Below, in pieces: positions 56,432 to 64,000 of a DNA stretch of 64,000 nucleotides (within the stretch, counting starts at the first letter, position 1; every line of letters starts with the position of its first letter). The stretch is from NCBI RefSeq assembly GCF_013041605.1, contig NZ_JABEQC010000001.1, positions 186,001 to 250,000 of the forward strand. Direction: 5' to 3'. The notes beneath the pieces were generated by a model that had not been told where the DNA came from, did no database searches, and saw only the letters and a program-made list of their open reading frames with translations. Both the position numbers and the translations under genes were made by a program. This DNA comes from Vibrio plantisponsor (lineage in GTDB: Bacteria; Pseudomonadota; Gammaproteobacteria; Enterobacterales; Vibrionaceae).

Positions 56432-57037
56432 CTACGCAAAGCACCTTTGGATGAACTGAGCTGCGAGTATTGCGCCTTCGGAAGAAATCGTATGCTCTGT
56501 CTCTGGCTCATAACTCTCTTCAACATTGAAGTTTGACTGGCTAAGCAGCTTTGCCGCGTTCTGACTTTCAGTCCAAGGAATGACAGGGTCACTCTGGCCG
56601 TGAATCAATAACACAGGAGTATCCGAATTCTTTGCATAAGGTTGTGGCGAAGAAAGCCGACCTGAAAAAGCCACCACTCCGGCTAACGGGTATCGCGCAC
56701 TCACCAACGCATCTAACGACATAATTGAGCCTTGCGAAAAGCCGACAAACACCACTTTGTCTGTGGCGAAATCTACGTTGTTTTCAGCAAGCAGCGCTTT
56801 AATCGTTTTATCAAATGCTCTTCTCGCCTCGACAATGCGTTGCGGGCGGTTTTCCGCTGTCACGCCAATCAGACTAAACCATTGATAACCCACATTGGCT
56901 TGATCAAAAGCGAATGGCGCGTTAGGTGATAAGAACAAAGTATTTGGCAACAATGGATGCCAAAAATCCCCTAATGAACTTAAGTCTTCACCATTACTTC
57001 CTACCCCGTGGAGCAGAATTACTACTTGTTTAGACAT
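56432..57037 (-). CDS. Alpha/beta-hydrolase (carboxylesterase/phospholipase, YpfH-like)
   Basis: 201 residues. Catalytic triad visible: nucleophile in GFSQGS, aspartate in HGQSDPVIPW, histidine in TEHTISSEGA; oxyanion stretch LHGVGSNGEDL at the start. Belongs to the acyl-protein-thioesterase/YpfH group acting on short-chain esters in the cytoplasm. Single gene. Confidence 0.86.
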   Translation of the reverse strand: MSKQVVILLHGVGSNGEDLSSLGDFWHPLLPNTLFLSPNAPFAFDQANVGYQWFSLIGVTAENRPQRIVEARRAFDKTIKALLAENNVDFATDKVVFVGFSQGSIMSLDALVSARYPLAGVVAFSGRLSSPQPYAKNSDTPVLLIHGQSDPVIPWTESQNAAKLLSQSNFNVEESYEPETEHTISSEGAILAAQFIQRCFA

Positions 57038-57227
57038 TTTTAACCCTTAAAGCTGAACTGACTTCTTCATCTTAACTTAGAATATTTTGAAGATTATGTA
57101 GCGATTAAATGAATGATTAACAACATACGGAAGATAAAAGTTTGATGCCATTCGTTTTAGCTTATATCAAAGCATGTTCACGCAAACTCTTTTACCATGA
57201 CTCAACATTCACCTCTCGACTATACCT

Positions 57228-57503
57228 ATGAGCCAGCCAGACATCCTTAAAACCATCGCGAGTTTTACCTCTATCGAGCAGGCTCTCGACCATTTTGAGA
57301 TTGAGTTTGACAGCCGTTTTATCGATGAATACCGCTTACAGGTTACCAAGATATTTAACGGTTATTTGATCATGCAAAAACCCGAAGACTGGTTTGCGGC
57401 AAGACGCGCTTTAAAGAACGCTTACTGTAAAGTTCAGAGAGGAAGATTAGATCCCCATACTCGCTCTGCATGCCGCGGCTGTACTTCTTGTCAGCGCCGT
57501 TAA
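57228..57503 (+). CDS. NifW-like small protein with C-terminal cysteine cluster
   Basis: 91 residues. The first ~70 resemble NifW, the nitrogenase-protective protein: a helix with SIEQALDHFEIEFD, YRLQVTKIFNGYL, and DWFAARRALKNAY. The end, ACRGCTSC, is a C-x2-C-x2-C cluster that I do not recall in NifW. No nif genes occur in this window, so a nitrogenase role cannot be claimed. The start has no strong ribosome-binding site. Confidence 0.5.
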   Translation: MSQPDILKTIASFTSIEQALDHFEIEFDSRFIDEYRLQVTKIFNGYLIMQKPEDWFAARRALKNAYCKVQRGRLDPHTRSACRGCTSCQRR

Positions 57504-57642
57504 TCCTAGCCGCACTGTTCGCTCCCTTGCTAACTCGCTCATTTACATTGTAAATCACAGTTTCAAGCCAGCAGCGAATAACGGTGTTGAGCATTTGCTT
57601 TGAAGCTGATTGAATGGGCATAAATCACTGAAAGGAATTGCT

Positions 57643-58509
57643 ATGTCCGACAAACTCTCCACTTCTGCGTTAGCGAAACTGCGTAATGTCGATGCGAAAC
57701 AGCTATTTTCGGACCTATCCAAGGCAGGCTATCTCAGTCGCCATGAAGGTCAATGGCTGCTGACTGATCTCGGCGCAAAATTCGGTGGAGAATACGTTGA
57801 ACATCCAAAATTCGGTAAATTTGTCGTTTGGCCGGAAAACTTACTTATCGACCTGATGGCCACAGGTGGCAACACCTTAACGGCAACCCAAGTGGGTGAG
57901 TATTTCAAACTCAACCCTAAGAAGGTCAATCAACTATTGAGCGAACTGGGTTGGATAAAGAAAGAAGATGAAGGATGGATAGCGACCCCATCAGGCATTC
58001 GTGTTGGCGCGAAACAGCGTGAAGATAAATCGTCTCAGCAAAAATTTGTGGTGTGGCACGACTCTATTCGTCACAACCCTCACCTGCGTCAGTCCGTCGT
58101 CGAGTTTCTAGGGCAAGATGCACAAACACATGCAACGGATAAATCCTATTCCAGTTTCCGCCAAAAATTCGAAGCTAAACACCGAACACTAGACGGTCAT
58201 TACGTACGTTCTACCGGCGAACTGCTTATCGATAACTGGCTTTATCTGGCAGGCGTAATGCACGCATATCAACGACCTCTTCCTATTGAAGAGCTTGTAA
58301 TGAGTGACTTTTATCTGCCCTTAGGTAAGGTCTACATACAATACTGGGGAACTGATAGCGGAGAGATTTCTTTAAAACAGCAGGAAAAAACACGTCAGCT
58401 TTACGCTGCGCATGAATTCAATTTAATTGAAATTTCGGCAGATGAAGTCCATCAGTTGGATGATGTGCTGCCTGAGAAATTGCGCCAGTTTGGTATCAAA
58501 GCGTATTAA
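57643..58509 (+). CDS. Winged-helix-like protein with C-terminal PD-(D/E)XK-nuclease-like domain
   Basis: 288 residues from ATG 57643 after AAAGGAA; a start at 57610 is rejected. The N-terminal part has two similar winged-helix-like units (DAKQLFSDLSKAGYLSRHEGQWLLTDLG and NPKKVNQLLSELGWIKKEDEGWIATPSG). The C-terminal ~110 residues have a restriction-fold pattern: E193 in TGELLIDNWLYLAG, D222 in MSDFYLPLGKVYI, and Q233 in YIQYWG, where an acidic residue is usual (YIEYWG). DNA or RNA binding is likely; nuclease activity is uncertain because of Q233. Family not identified. Confidence 0.65.
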   Translation: MSDKLSTSALAKLRNVDAKQLFSDLSKAGYLSRHEGQWLLTDLGAKFGGEYVEHPKFGKFVVWPENLLIDLMATGGNTLTATQVGEYFKLNPKKVNQLLSELGWIKKEDEGWIATPSGIRVGAKQREDKSSQQKFVVWHDSIRHNPHLRQSVVEFLGQDAQTHATDKSYSSFRQKFEAKHRTLDGHYVRSTGELLIDNWLYLAGVMHAYQRPLPIEELVMSDFYLPLGKVYIQYWGTDSGEISLKQQEKTRQLYAAHEFNLIEISADEVHQLDDVLPEKLRQFGIKAY

Positions 58510-58549
58510 CTGACCGGATACCAAACTGACTATAACAAACTAGAACTGA

Positions 58550-58981
58550 CTAACGGCGACCGCCGTATCTTGCCCCGTAAGCCACTTCTTTTGGCACAAT
58601 TGTTTGGCCAATAGGAGCCAGTGAAATCACCGCCAGTTTCAGATGTTGCAACGCGAACGGAATCCCAATGATGGTGACAAAACACGCCACCGCTGACAGC
58701 ACGTGCCCAATAGCCAACCAGATACCTGCAAGAAAGAACCAAATAACATTACCTATCTTGCCTAAGATGCCAGTTCCAACGTCTTTGCGGAACGTCAATT
58801 CATTACGATAAACCGCTTCTTTACCAAACGGGAAGAATGAGAAAGTGCCGATGACGAAACATGCACGCCCCCATGGAATACCAATCAGGCTGACAAACGC
58901 AATCAGGCCAACCAGCCACCACGCCAGTCCCATCACGACACCGCCACATAAAAACCAAATAATATTGCCGATCGTTCTCAT
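58550..58981 (-). CDS. yccF: YccF domain-containing membrane protein
   Basis: 143 residues with two copies of the YccF motif (IGNIIWFLCGGVVMGLAWW and IGNVIWFFLAGIWLAIGHV) each followed by a helix ending in GIPWGRACF / GIPFALQHLK. Four membrane segments. Function unknown; E. coli YccF is similar in length. Single gene. Confidence 0.85.
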   Translation of the reverse strand: MRTIGNIIWFLCGGVVMGLAWWLVGLIAFVSLIGIPWGRACFVIGTFSFFPFGKEAVYRNELTFRKDVGTGILGKIGNVIWFFLAGIWLAIGHVLSAVACFVTIIGIPFALQHLKLAVISLAPIGQTIVPKEVAYGARYGGRR

Positions 58982-59270
58982 TAAAACCTCTGACTTGAGA
59001 CGCTATTCGCTAAGCTTCTGTGTCCAATAATGACTAAGGGCTATTTCACCACTCAGCTTAAAGAAGCAACGCATTAATAAGCGTCCCATACAAAAAAGAA
59101 ACCTCAGACCTTAAAGGCTGAATCCACTAATGCTACTAAAGCCAGCAAGAAAAGACTTGCGGTTGGCGCATAAATCAGCGTTTTCCCATAAGGTTTACTG
59201 AAAAGAGTATTGTCGAACCTTTCTTAACAGGAGATGAATTCCCCTGAAAGATACAGAACTGCAAAAGTAT

Positions 59271-59996
59271 TTACATGAAGCTGCGCCAAATTGCGGTAGT
59301 ACCGCTGATCACACAAAGTGCTAATGCACCGATACGAATTTTCTCTTTAGGCAACGCATGGGTTGTCTTACGCGCCAGCGCATAACCTAGCCAAGCGGCA
59401 GGTAACAAAGGAATACTCAACATTACATGATGCATATTGAGGTATCCCGCCGGCACTTGAATAACCAATGAAATGATTGAACTAAACAAAAAGAAAGCCG
59501 AAAGATTCCCGCGTAACTGATTCGCTTCTTGGTGTTGTAACAGTAACGCCATTGGTGGACCGCCAATAGAACTGCTGGTACCAAAGAAGCCAGAGAAGAA
59601 ACCAGCAACAACCATTCGCCCCGGAGTTGGTTCAATACGGTACGGCAGCAAACTCACTAATACCGCAAACCACACCAATAGACCCAACCACAAAGCCAGA
59701 ACATCGCTTGATACCATCACTAGCAAAATACCACCAGCAATAGAACCCGGCACGCGGCCAATCAGAGCCATTTTCAATCCACCAATTGAAATGTCCGAAC
59801 GTAACTTAATGGCATTCAGCAATGAGATAAACAGCGCACAAATAACGATAGGGGCAGGCACGTAGTCAGGAGAAACCGAAAATAAAAGTGGCGCAGCCAC
59901 GATGGCTAAACCAAATCCTATTGCCGTTTGAACATACGAACCAACAAATATCAAAAACATAGCAATAAGAGTGGTACTACTTAAATATTCCATCAT
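59271..59996 (-). CDS. TauE/SafE family membrane transporter
   Basis: 241 residues with about eight membrane segments in two repeats; the family stretches ASYVQTAIGFGLAIVAAPLL-like N-terminus and FFSGFFGTSSSIGGPPMALLLQHQ are present. Such proteins are linked to export of sulfite or sulfoacetate and related anions. Substrate unknown. Two adjacent ATG codons at the start; either may be used. Confidence 0.84.
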   Translation of the reverse strand: MMEYLSSTTLIAMFLIFVGSYVQTAIGFGLAIVAAPLLFSVSPDYVPAPIVICALFISLLNAIKLRSDISIGGLKMALIGRVPGSIAGGILLVMVSSDVLALWLGLLVWFAVLVSLLPYRIEPTPGRMVVAGFFSGFFGTSSSIGGPPMALLLQHQEANQLRGNLSAFFLFSSIISLVIQVPAGYLNMHHVMLSIPLLPAAWLGYALARKTTHALPKEKIRIGALALCVISGTTAIWRSFM

Positions 59997-60517
59997 GCTG
60001 CCTTAAAAGACCCTAATTGTGAGACGTTTTGCCAAGATCGGACGATCCTATCGATGGAGCATTCTTACACAATCCGTCGAATTTGTAGAGCCACTCTTTG
60101 ATTTGATTAGTAAACAGATCCAGCTAGCGAAAGTCAGCCCCCATCAGAAAGGTGTTAGTTTGGCGTATAAATGAATGGTCACCTGAGTATGGGTAGTGGT
60201 CTCAATGTCATTTAAGGGATTGGCATACGATGCCACGTCATTGGAATAAATTCGTGTGAATGCAACGCATTAAATGTTTAAGTATCAGGCGTGGACCTGG
60301 GTGCCAACATAGTTATGGCGTATGAAGTGAGTGAATCCCCATGAGCATGGATAAACTCTGTGATTGAGATGAGCAAACGCAGCCTCATACCAATACATAA
60401 AGCGCTGCATCTTCAACTAGGAAGAGCATAATTAAAACAGCTTTTCAATTGATAGAATTGCTCTACAATAGCGCCTCTTCCGAACTCATCCGAATTTAAA
60501 AAACAGGCATTTCTTTC
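59997..60517. other. Intergenic region holding an ERIC element
   Basis: 521 bases without a gene. 60331-60430 is an ERIC-type repeat. The preceding ~180 bases hold small hairpins (for example GGCAT-ACG-ATGCC at 60222-60234) but no recognisable gene. Confidence 0.7.
60331..60430. repeat. ERIC (enterobacterial repetitive intergenic consensus) element
   Basis: GTGAATCCCCATGAGC, then a 20-base variable centre with GTGATTGAGATGAGC, then AAACGCAGCC, and an end with GCTGCATCTTCAA, match the ERIC consensus (GTGAATCCCCAGGAGC ... GTGAGCGAACGCAGCC) in order and spacing. ERICs are non-coding palindromic repeats known in Vibrio. The left boundary is not clear; it may extend back to about 60280. Confidence 0.75.
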
Positions 60518-61402
60518 ATGTCGAATACGATTACGAGATCCATTTTATTATTGATTCTCGCAAACTTAGTAGCGTCGTTTTCCGATGTTTCACTAAAAAT
60601 ACTCAATGGCGAAGTGCCTACTTTCCAATACGTATTTATTCGCCAATTTATTGGTACATTGATACTGCTGCCTTTCTGGTTGAGATTACCTAAAGAGCAA
60701 CGTCAACAAGGGCGTTGTAAAGTCGCATTCACTCGAGCTCAGCTCATTCTGCTCGGCAGTGCTTGTGCGATGATCACCATTACTTACATTCCACTAGCGA
60801 CCGCGAACGCGATTTTCTATGTTGGTCCAATTCTGATGCTGCCACTTTCCGTGTTCCTCCTCGGCGAGAAGCCAGCAATGAAACAGATCATTGCTACCAT
60901 TATCGGTTTTATCGGCGTGTTAGTGGTTTTACGTCCTGAGCAGTTCCACTGGGCAGGTATTGCAGGCTTAGGTTGTGCTCTGTCGATGGGTTTGGGAAAC
61001 ATCTTGATTCGCCGCTTGCCATCGAATCAACCACTGGTCAGCACTTTATTTTGGACCAACGTAATGACGCTACCGCTCGCGTTAATCCTCGCGATTCCAG
61101 GCTGGTCTGCCATTTCTTGGACACACCTTGGTTGGATTGTGATTATTAACCTCTTGGTTCTGGCTTGGCACGCACTAGTAGTAATGGCTTACAAGAAGGT
61201 TGAAGCTAACCGTATTGCACTTGCAGAATACTCAGGTTTGGTGTTCGTTACATGGTTCGGCATCATGTGGTTTGACGAAATACCAGACATGCTAACTGCG
61301 ATTGGTATTTTGCTGATTGTGGTACCTATGATGCCTGTTAAATGGTCAAAACTGTTTAGAATAAAGCAAAAGGCAGAACCAGTAGCCGCAGAAAACAGCT
61401 AA
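60518..61402 (+). CDS. EamA/DMT family transporter
   Basis: 294 residues, ten membrane segments as two EamA repeats (about 10-140 and 150-285) with LLGEKPAMKQIIATIIGFIGVLVVLRPE ending the first. Inner-membrane exporter of unknown substrate; it resembles RhaT/RarD-type DMT carriers. It follows an ERIC element. Single gene. Confidence 0.82.
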   Translation: MSNTITRSILLLILANLVASFSDVSLKILNGEVPTFQYVFIRQFIGTLILLPFWLRLPKEQRQQGRCKVAFTRAQLILLGSACAMITITYIPLATANAIFYVGPILMLPLSVFLLGEKPAMKQIIATIIGFIGVLVVLRPEQFHWAGIAGLGCALSMGLGNILIRRLPSNQPLVSTLFWTNVMTLPLALILAIPGWSAISWTHLGWIVIINLLVLAWHALVVMAYKKVEANRIALAEYSGLVFVTWFGIMWFDEIPDMLTAIGILLIVVPMMPVKWSKLFRIKQKAEPVAAENS

Positions 61403-61478
61403 AAGCAATAACAGTGATAAGCCAAGACGAAGCAATCACCACAGCGCTGATTTAGAACTGACAACTGAGAATAGACAA

Positions 61479-61512
61479 CAAAAAGCGAGCTAATAAGCTC
61501 GCTTTTTTATTC
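61479..61512. terminator. Terminator between the EamA and RNA helicase genes
   Basis: AAAAGCGAGCT-AATA-AGCTCGCTTTT with T-run; works on both strands for the convergent genes. Confidence 0.87.
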
Positions 61513-61529
61513 ATTTTACGTGAGCAAGA

Positions 61530-62741
61530 TTACTTGTCTTGGTTCTCTTGCTCTTCCTTCTGGCGCTTGTGCTTCGGCACGTAGTTCAGAATAGAAATAG
61601 GCACAGGTTTACGAGGTTGGAAACCTTCCACTTCGCGACGCTCAATCAAGTGACCTAAACGGCTCTCAATCATGCACAAGTTCTTGAAGTTATCTTTCGA
61701 TACGAAGGAAATAGCTTCACCACTTGCGTTTGCACGACCAGTACGACCAATGCGGTGCACATACTCATCTGCTGGGAATGGCAAATCATAGTTCACCACG
61801 CGAGAAAGCTCTTCAATATCGATACCGCGCGCAGCCACACCCGTCGCTACTAGGTATTTAATCTTGCCGTTTTTGAAATCTTCCAGTAAGCGCGTACGCA
61901 CTTCCTGACTACGACCACTGTGGAATGCTTCAGCGGCGATTTCACGCTTTTCTAGCTGTGATACCAGCTTAGCCGCACCGTGTTTTGTCTCGATGAAGAT
62001 CAAAGTCTGATCCCACTGATTTTCTTTAATCAGATGGCTAAGTAGTGCTGATTTCATGTCTTTATCGACGGTGATCAACCACTGCTCAATGTTGGACTTC
62101 GAAGCCTGATTCGCCGCAATTGAAATTTCATACGGATCGTTAACCGCCGTTTTCGCTAAATCACGAACCTTATGAGACAGCGTCGCAGAGAAAAGTAGGC
62201 ACTGAGCGTCAGTTGGAACACGGTCAATGATCTTGTTGATAGATTCGATAAAGCCCATGTCTAACATGCGGTCAGCTTCATCCAACACCAGCATTTCGAT
62301 CTCTTCGAAATACACAGCGCGCTGACCATACATATCAAGCAAACGTCCCGGTGTCGCCACCAGCACATCCACGCCATCAATCAACGCCTGCTTTTGTGCC
62401 TTTTCATCTACTCCGCCGTACATCGCAAGCGAAGTGAGCTCAGTAAATTGACCGTACTCTTTGACTTTTTCTGCTACCTGAATCGCCAACTCACGGGTCG
62501 GTACAAGAATCAGCGCACGAACACGTTTTTTCTTCTGTGTTTTTCCGCGCTGTAATTTTTCCAGAATCGGCAAAACAAAACTCGCGGTTTTACCCGTACC
62601 TGTTTGTGCCGCGGCAATTAAATCCTGCCCTTGCAAAATCACTGGAATGGCTTTGGTTTGAATAGATGTAGGTTTCTGATAACCAAGATCCGCCACTGCT
62701 TTCGACAGTGCTTCACTCAATCCTAGTTTTGCAAATGACAT
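61530..62741 (-). CDS. DEAD-box RNA helicase, RhlE-like
   Basis: 403 residues. Q motif and FAKLGLSEALSKAV at the start, motif I AQTGTGKT, Ia PTRELAIQ, DEAD box in VLDEADRMLDMGF, SAT, and C-terminal HRIGRTGRA. Short basic tail (PKHKRQKEEQ). An RNA-dependent ATPase for ribosome assembly or RNA decay. RhlE-like length; the exact paralogue is uncertain. Confidence 0.9.
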   Translation of the reverse strand: MSFAKLGLSEALSKAVADLGYQKPTSIQTKAIPVILQGQDLIAAAQTGTGKTASFVLPILEKLQRGKTQKKKRVRALILVPTRELAIQVAEKVKEYGQFTELTSLAMYGGVDEKAQKQALIDGVDVLVATPGRLLDMYGQRAVYFEEIEMLVLDEADRMLDMGFIESINKIIDRVPTDAQCLLFSATLSHKVRDLAKTAVNDPYEISIAANQASKSNIEQWLITVDKDMKSALLSHLIKENQWDQTLIFIETKHGAAKLVSQLEKREIAAEAFHSGRSQEVRTRLLEDFKNGKIKYLVATGVAARGIDIEELSRVVNYDLPFPADEYVHRIGRTGRANASGEAISFVSKDNFKNLCMIESRLGHLIERREVEGFQPRKPVPISILNYVPKHKRQKEEQENQDK

Positions 62742-62844
62742 GAATCGACTCTGAAAAGATTAATTTACGAAAAAGATAGAACAGCTTTTGTTCACCTGCT
62801 CTATTTAGAGGCGCGAAGTGTAACATGAAGTGATTCAATATAAA

Positions 62845-62870
62845 AAATAGCGGCCTTTTCGGGCCGCTAC
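62845..62870 (-). terminator. Terminator of the coiled-coil protein gene
   Basis: On the minus strand TAGCGGCCC-GAAAA-GGCCGCTA is followed by TTTTTTA, 34 bases beyond the stop. Confidence 0.82.
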
Positions 62871-62903
62871 ATGTATTTTCCTAATATTATCTTGACTACG
62901 GGC

Positions 62904-64000
62904 TTAACCGCGCAGCAGTAAATGTTGTAGGCGTCGGTTGCTTGGGGTAACCGAAGCATCGACCTTATACATCTTGTTATTGAGATCAAAGATGATTGGC
63001 TGTTCTGACTTAACTTGCTGTTTAGCATTAAACGGAACAATGATAGATACCGGACCTTTACTTCCCTGATATTCATATACAAGGACGGAACTTAACATGT
63101 TGATGTCAACTGGTATGTCGGCCTGATACTCATCACTGGTTTCATGCTTAGCTGTCTGAATTGTTTTCATTGCTTCGGATGTCATGAATGATTCAAAACG
63201 CTCATCAATATTTCGCAACTTTGTACGACGCGCATCGTTAAGGAATCGTTCTTTTTTGTTGTCACTGAGTAACTGGGCAATTGTCCGCTCTTGTCTTTCA
63301 ACGGCATTCTTCGCGTCACGGTAATCGCGTTCTACACGATAAGCTTTAACACCCAACTGGTTCTCACCAATGATTTTTGAATCATTGATTTGCTTCTGTA
63401 ACTTGCGGATTTGATCTTTATTACTCTCTTCTGCAAGCTTATAACCAATATATTCTTCCAAAAGAACTCTGCCACTGATATGAGACGGAGCATTCAGCAT
63501 ATCTTTATGATTAGGTTGTAAATAATAACAAGTACCGTCTTTGTAGAAACCTGTAAGATCACGATAGTCTTGACATTGAGTGCCTTCTTTAAGCGTACGG
63601 GTACGGTAACTAAAGCTGTATGATTCATTCATACGAATAGGTAGTTTTAAATCAACAATATCTTTACGCACAAGATCGGTGTACTTATTCAGCATCTCCT
63701 GTTTCTTTGCAGAAAGTGTTTCAATTTGTTGTTCCAACTGAACCTTGGTTGCTGCATCTTTGGCATAGAAACTCGTTAGCTTATCCTGAACATCCTGAGC
63801 TTTGACCAGGTTTTGTTTTGCTTCCGTTAGCTTTGGCTCATTCTCACGAGTAACTTTATCTACGTTAGACTGCCACGCCAATTCATCTTCTTTTTGTGCA
63901 TTTTTGATTTTGTTAAGTTCTGCATCAACAATTTTCTTCAGATCCGCGTTATTAATAAACGAAGTATCCGCTGCAAGTATCGCATCATAATCGCTTGAAG
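62904..64000 (-). CDS. Coiled-coil protein of unknown function, 5' end cut by window
   Basis: The frame is open to the right edge (the last visible residues read SDYDAILAADTSFINNADLK, before LAWQSNVDK), so the start lies outside; 365 residues are visible. Two long coiled coils, at about 40-110 and 180-250 of the visible part, flank a small domain with Cys in GTQCQDYRDLTGFYKDGTCYYL. The end, about 70 residues, is beta-rich (IIVPFNAKQQVKSEQPIIFDL). No family recognised; a structural or membrane-associated role is possible. Confidence 0.65.
   Translation of the reverse strand, partial: SSDYDAILAADTSFINNADLKKIVDAELNKIKNAQKEDELAWQSNVDKVTRENEPKLTEAKQNLVKAQDVQDKLTSFYAKDAATKVQLEQQIETLSAKKQEMLNKYTDLVRKDIVDLKLPIRMNESYSFSYRTRTLKEGTQCQDYRDLTGFYKDGTCYYLQPNHKDMLNAPSHISGRVLLEEYIGYKLAEESNKDQIRKLQKQINDSKIIGENQLGVKAYRVERDYRDAKNAVERQERTIAQLLSDNKKERFLNDARRTKLRNIDERFESFMTSEAMKTIQTAKHETSDEYQADIPVDINMLSSVLVYEYQGSKGPVSIIVPFNAKQQVKSEQPIIFDLNNKMYKVDASVTPSNRRLQHLLLRG

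Overview
The window reads as a stretch of the second chromosome of a Vibrio species. It has moderate GC, typical Vibrio proteins and several blocks that, from memory, sit on V. cholerae chromosome II: pstSCAB next to a GGDEF gene and a chemoreceptor (VCA0068-0074 region), PilZ protein PlzD next to DUF368 (VCA0042/0040), and mtlA-mtlD-mtlR. I saw no rRNA, tRNA, CRISPR array, transposase or prophage. Both edges cut genes: a YjiH-type membrane protein on the left and a coiled-coil protein on the right.

Layout. 0-9 kb: YjiH-like protein; a periplasmic molybdopterin-fold protein translationally coupled to a diguanylate cyclase; the phosphate transporter pstSCAB with a four-repeat Pho box; a chemoreceptor. 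8.6-15.8 kb: Lrp regulator/LysE exporter; a CDF metal exporter with a MarR gene and twin operators; an EamA transporter; a long RluA-type pseudouridine synthase; a TetR gene and curA-like reductase sharing an identical operator. 15.8-22.4 kb: a SulP transporter, a YwqK-repeat protein, a large lipoprotein, and a deleted remnant of a second sulP, so the two unknown genes lie between two sulP-derived ends. 22.6-26.6 kb: HAD phosphatase, nucleotidyltransferase, PspE-like rhodanese, and an HExxH lipoprotein behind an FNR-like box. 26.7-31.8 kb: M20 amidohydrolase, UPF0303 protein and Gfo/Idh oxidoreductase; pncB and a divergent NrtR-type regulator. 32-41.8 kb: an unknown membrane transporter, DUF3316 protein, PAS chemoreceptor, MFS protein, EEP hydrolase, GNAT, PlzD, PopT-like DUF368, and a copper/SCO operon. 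41.9-46 kb: a 15-codon leader ORF before rsgA, sstT, and an M23 peptidase overlapping a bactofilin by 97 bases. 46-50.6 kb: the mannitol operon with a probable MtlS antisense RNA. 50.7-64 kb: oxidoreductase, lplA, yegD, ybiT, esterase, NifW-like protein, winged-helix/PD-(D/E)XK-like protein, YccF, TauE/SafE, an ERIC repeat, EamA transporter and an RhlE-type helicase.

How parts work together. The left end links phosphate uptake to c-di-GMP and chemotaxis genes. The mannitol block carries import (MtlA), oxidation of mannitol-1-phosphate (MtlD), a repressor-like protein (MtlR), CRP-like sites and an antisense RNA. Several small regulator/target pairs carry visible operators (CDF/MarR, TetR/curA, NrtR/pncB).

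No complete new defence or mobile system was recognised. The least expected items are the sulP remnant flanking the YwqK/lipoprotein pair, the rsgA leader ORF, the HExxH lipoprotein, and the winged-helix nuclease-like protein beside a NifW-like protein. All family calls come from reading the sequence; no database search was run.
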